Program-made: the position numbers and the translations under genes
Assembly: GCA_963836375.1 (NCBI GenBank)
Contig: CAWIJK010000001.1
Coordinates: 372,001 to 436,000, forward strand
From: CAWIJK01 sp963836375
Lineage (GTDB): Bacteria; Actinomycetota; Acidimicrobiia; Acidimicrobiales; RAAP-2
Direction of reading: 5' to 3'
Length of the DNA stretch: 64,000 bases
Shown here: one piece after another, positions 62,923 through 64,000 of the stretch
Position numbering within the stretch: the stretch's first letter is position 1
Layout: every line of letters starts with the position of its first letter
The notes under the pieces: model-generated
Told to the model about the DNA's origin: nothing
Database searches by the model: none
Seen by the model: the letters and a program-made list of their open reading frames with translations, nothing else

Positions 62923-62945
62923 GGACCGGGCCCCTCGGTCCGTTT
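62923..62945. terminator. Terminator between fadE and the alpha/beta hydrolase gene
   Basis: GGACCG (62923-62928), 7-base loop, CGGTCC (62936-62941), then GTTT. Sits between convergent genes; the hydrolase stop lies at its right edge. Confidence 0.6.
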
Positions 62946-63756
62946 AGGCCGGTAAGAAGTCGGTCAGCAGCCGGTTCACCGTGCCGGGATCCTCGAGCTG
63001 CATCCAGTGCCCCGGTCCCTCCACCCGCTCGTAGCGCCAGGGGCCGGCCACCTGCTCGGCCGACCGCAGCATCTGGGCCTCGGTGAGGGCGAAGTCGCCG
63101 GTGCTCCACAGCCCCATCGTCGGCGCCTGGATCTCGGGCAGGACGACCGGCGGGTCGACCAGGCTCTCAGGGGGGATGTTCGCCCGGTACCAGCTGAGGG
63201 CCGAGGTGAGCGACCCGTCGCGCTCGAGGTCGGCGATGACCGCGTCCTCGTCGGGGTGCCGGGCCCAGGCCCGGAAATTGGCCCAGCCGTCGTCGGACAA
63301 CCATCGCTCGGCGATCCCCTCGAAGTGGAAGAGGAGCATGTACCACGACAGGACCTGCTGGGGGTAGCCGACCGAGGCGAAGGCACTCGGGTGGCCGACC
63401 GAGAGAGCGGCGAGGTGGTCGACCCGGTCAGGTAGCAGGGAGCCGAGCACCCAGGCCACGGCCGAGCCCCAGTCGTGGCCGACCACGTGGGCCCGCGCGA
63501 TCCCGAGGTCGTCGAGCACGGCGACGACGTCACCGGCCAAGAAGGGCAGCGAGTAGGACGCCACCTCGGCCGGTTTGTCCGACGCGCCGTAGCCCCGCTG
63601 GTCCACGGTGATCACCGAGAACCCCGCCCCGGCCAGCGCCGGCACCTGGTGGCGCCAGAGCCGGCGGGAGTCGGGGAACCCGTGCAGCAGGACCACCGGG
63701 CGTCCCTCGCCCGTCACCTCGTAGTCGATCCCGACCCCGCCGCTGTCGACCCGCAT
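62944..63756 (-). CDS. Alpha/beta hydrolase (epoxide hydrolase/dehalogenase-like)
   Basis: 270 aa from ATG 63756 with GGGAGGT upstream. VVLLHGFPDSRRLWRHQ (oxyanion hole), VVGHDWGSAVAW (nucleophile Asp, epoxide-hydrolase style), LWSTGDFAL (acid region) and EGPGHWMQLEDP (His). A cap domain rich in Trp lies between. Epoxide hydrolase is the best guess; esterase or dehalogenase activity cannot be excluded. Confidence 0.88.
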   Translation of the reverse strand: MRVDSGGVGIDYEVTGEGRPVVLLHGFPDSRRLWRHQVPALAGAGFSVITVDQRGYGASDKPAEVASYSLPFLAGDVVAVLDDLGIARAHVVGHDWGSAVAWVLGSLLPDRVDHLAALSVGHPSAFASVGYPQQVLSWYMLLFHFEGIAERWLSDDGWANFRAWARHPDEDAVIADLERDGSLTSALSWYRANIPPESLVDPPVVLPEIQAPTMGLWSTGDFALTEAQMLRSAEQVAGPWRYERVEGPGHWMQLEDPGTVNRLLTDFLPA

Positions 63757-63790
63757 GCTGGCTCACCTCCCGCCGCCGTCCGGCGGCCCC

Positions 63791-64000
63791 TCAGCCCGCG
63801 ACGGTCGCGAGCAGCTCCTGGCGGCTGGGCCCCACCCGGGCCTCGTCGCGACTGTGGGCCCGGGCAGCGCTGACCCTGTCGGCCACCCCGGGGCCGGCCA
63901 TCACGTCGCCCACCCGCTGGTGGACGCTGGCCACCCGGAGGAATGCCCGGAGGAGCTCGGGGTCCTGGCCGATCGCCGACTCGAGGCCCTTGGCCGCCTC
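63791..64000 (-). CDS. 3' end of a gene entering from the right, function unknown
   Basis: The last 69 codons of a leftward gene, ending with TGA at 63793-63791 and open to the window edge. The visible part (EAAKGLESAIGQDPELLRA, VHQRVGDVMAGPGVAD, RQELLATVAG) is helical with no recognised domain. Confidence 0.6.
   Translation of the reverse strand, partial: EAAKGLESAIGQDPELLRAFLRVASVHQRVGDVMAGPGVADRVSAARAHSRDEARVGPSRQELLATVAG

Noticed and set aside
59270..62947. Very long open frame on the plus strand across the antisense of fadA6 and out of frame through the fadE genes
   Set aside because: It is an artefact of GC-rich codon bias; only the 60581-60925 part carries recognisable protein (the first FadE portion), while the rest is antisense or out-of-frame Arg/Pro-rich sequence.

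Overview
The window is high-GC bacterial DNA, most likely an actinomycete of the Acidimicrobiia lineage. This is inferred from secreted proteins built on GYWxVASDGGxFxFGDA repeats, a mycobacterial-type sterol catabolism gene set, a WhiG-type sigma factor, mycobacterial-like pntA/pntA2/pntB, and several likely leaderless promoters (a TANNNT -10 about 7 bases before the start codon). No phage, plasmid or CRISPR locus is visible.

Left part (1-10.5 kb): two divergent genes for very large secreted repeat proteins. Their 5' coding regions form a 476-bp inverted repeat around a 1.03-kb spacer that carries both starts. The rightward gene contains a 768-bp tandem repeat encoding IPT/TIG domains. A VOC protein, an adenine-deaminase-like enzyme and a cupin follow.

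10.5-24.5 kb: an ABC exporter behind a Val-rich leader peptide with hairpins; a PAP2-like membrane protein; a secreted double-propeller-like protein; a GGDEF-EAL protein behind a sigma-28/WhiG-like promoter; a two-gene pair of a GNAT/autoinducer-synthase-like protein and a SpeD-like protein; a WhiG-type sigma factor; a third secreted repeat protein; and a rifampicin-monooxygenase (rox) homologue with a one-base frameshift behind an inverted repeat like the rifamycin-associated element.

25-33 kb: an arsenic island (arsR, arsI-like, aquaporin, FAD oxidoreductase, arsC) with overlapping divergent promoters inside one long palindrome, a gene-poor kilobase, and an mgtA-type P-ATPase. 33-36 kb: tRNA-Glu and tRNA-Gln next to gltX, with IS-remnant-like sequence beside them.

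36-64 kb: mostly sterol/acyl-CoA catabolism in two blocks. One is an ltp3/ltp4/OB-fold operon (36.2-39.5 kb), related to genes for branched sterol side chains. The other (51.8-62.9 kb) has the ring C/D genes echA20-ipdA-ipdB-ipdC with an SDR, fadA6, a second thiolase/OB-fold pair and two adjacent fadE genes. Between them are UbiB-like, SRPBCC, aldo/keto reductase, CtaG-like, GH18, PIN/TRAM, transhydrogenase and EAL genes. Three otherwise intact genes (rox, the GH18 protein, fadE) each need a single-base correction, so residual assembly errors are possible.
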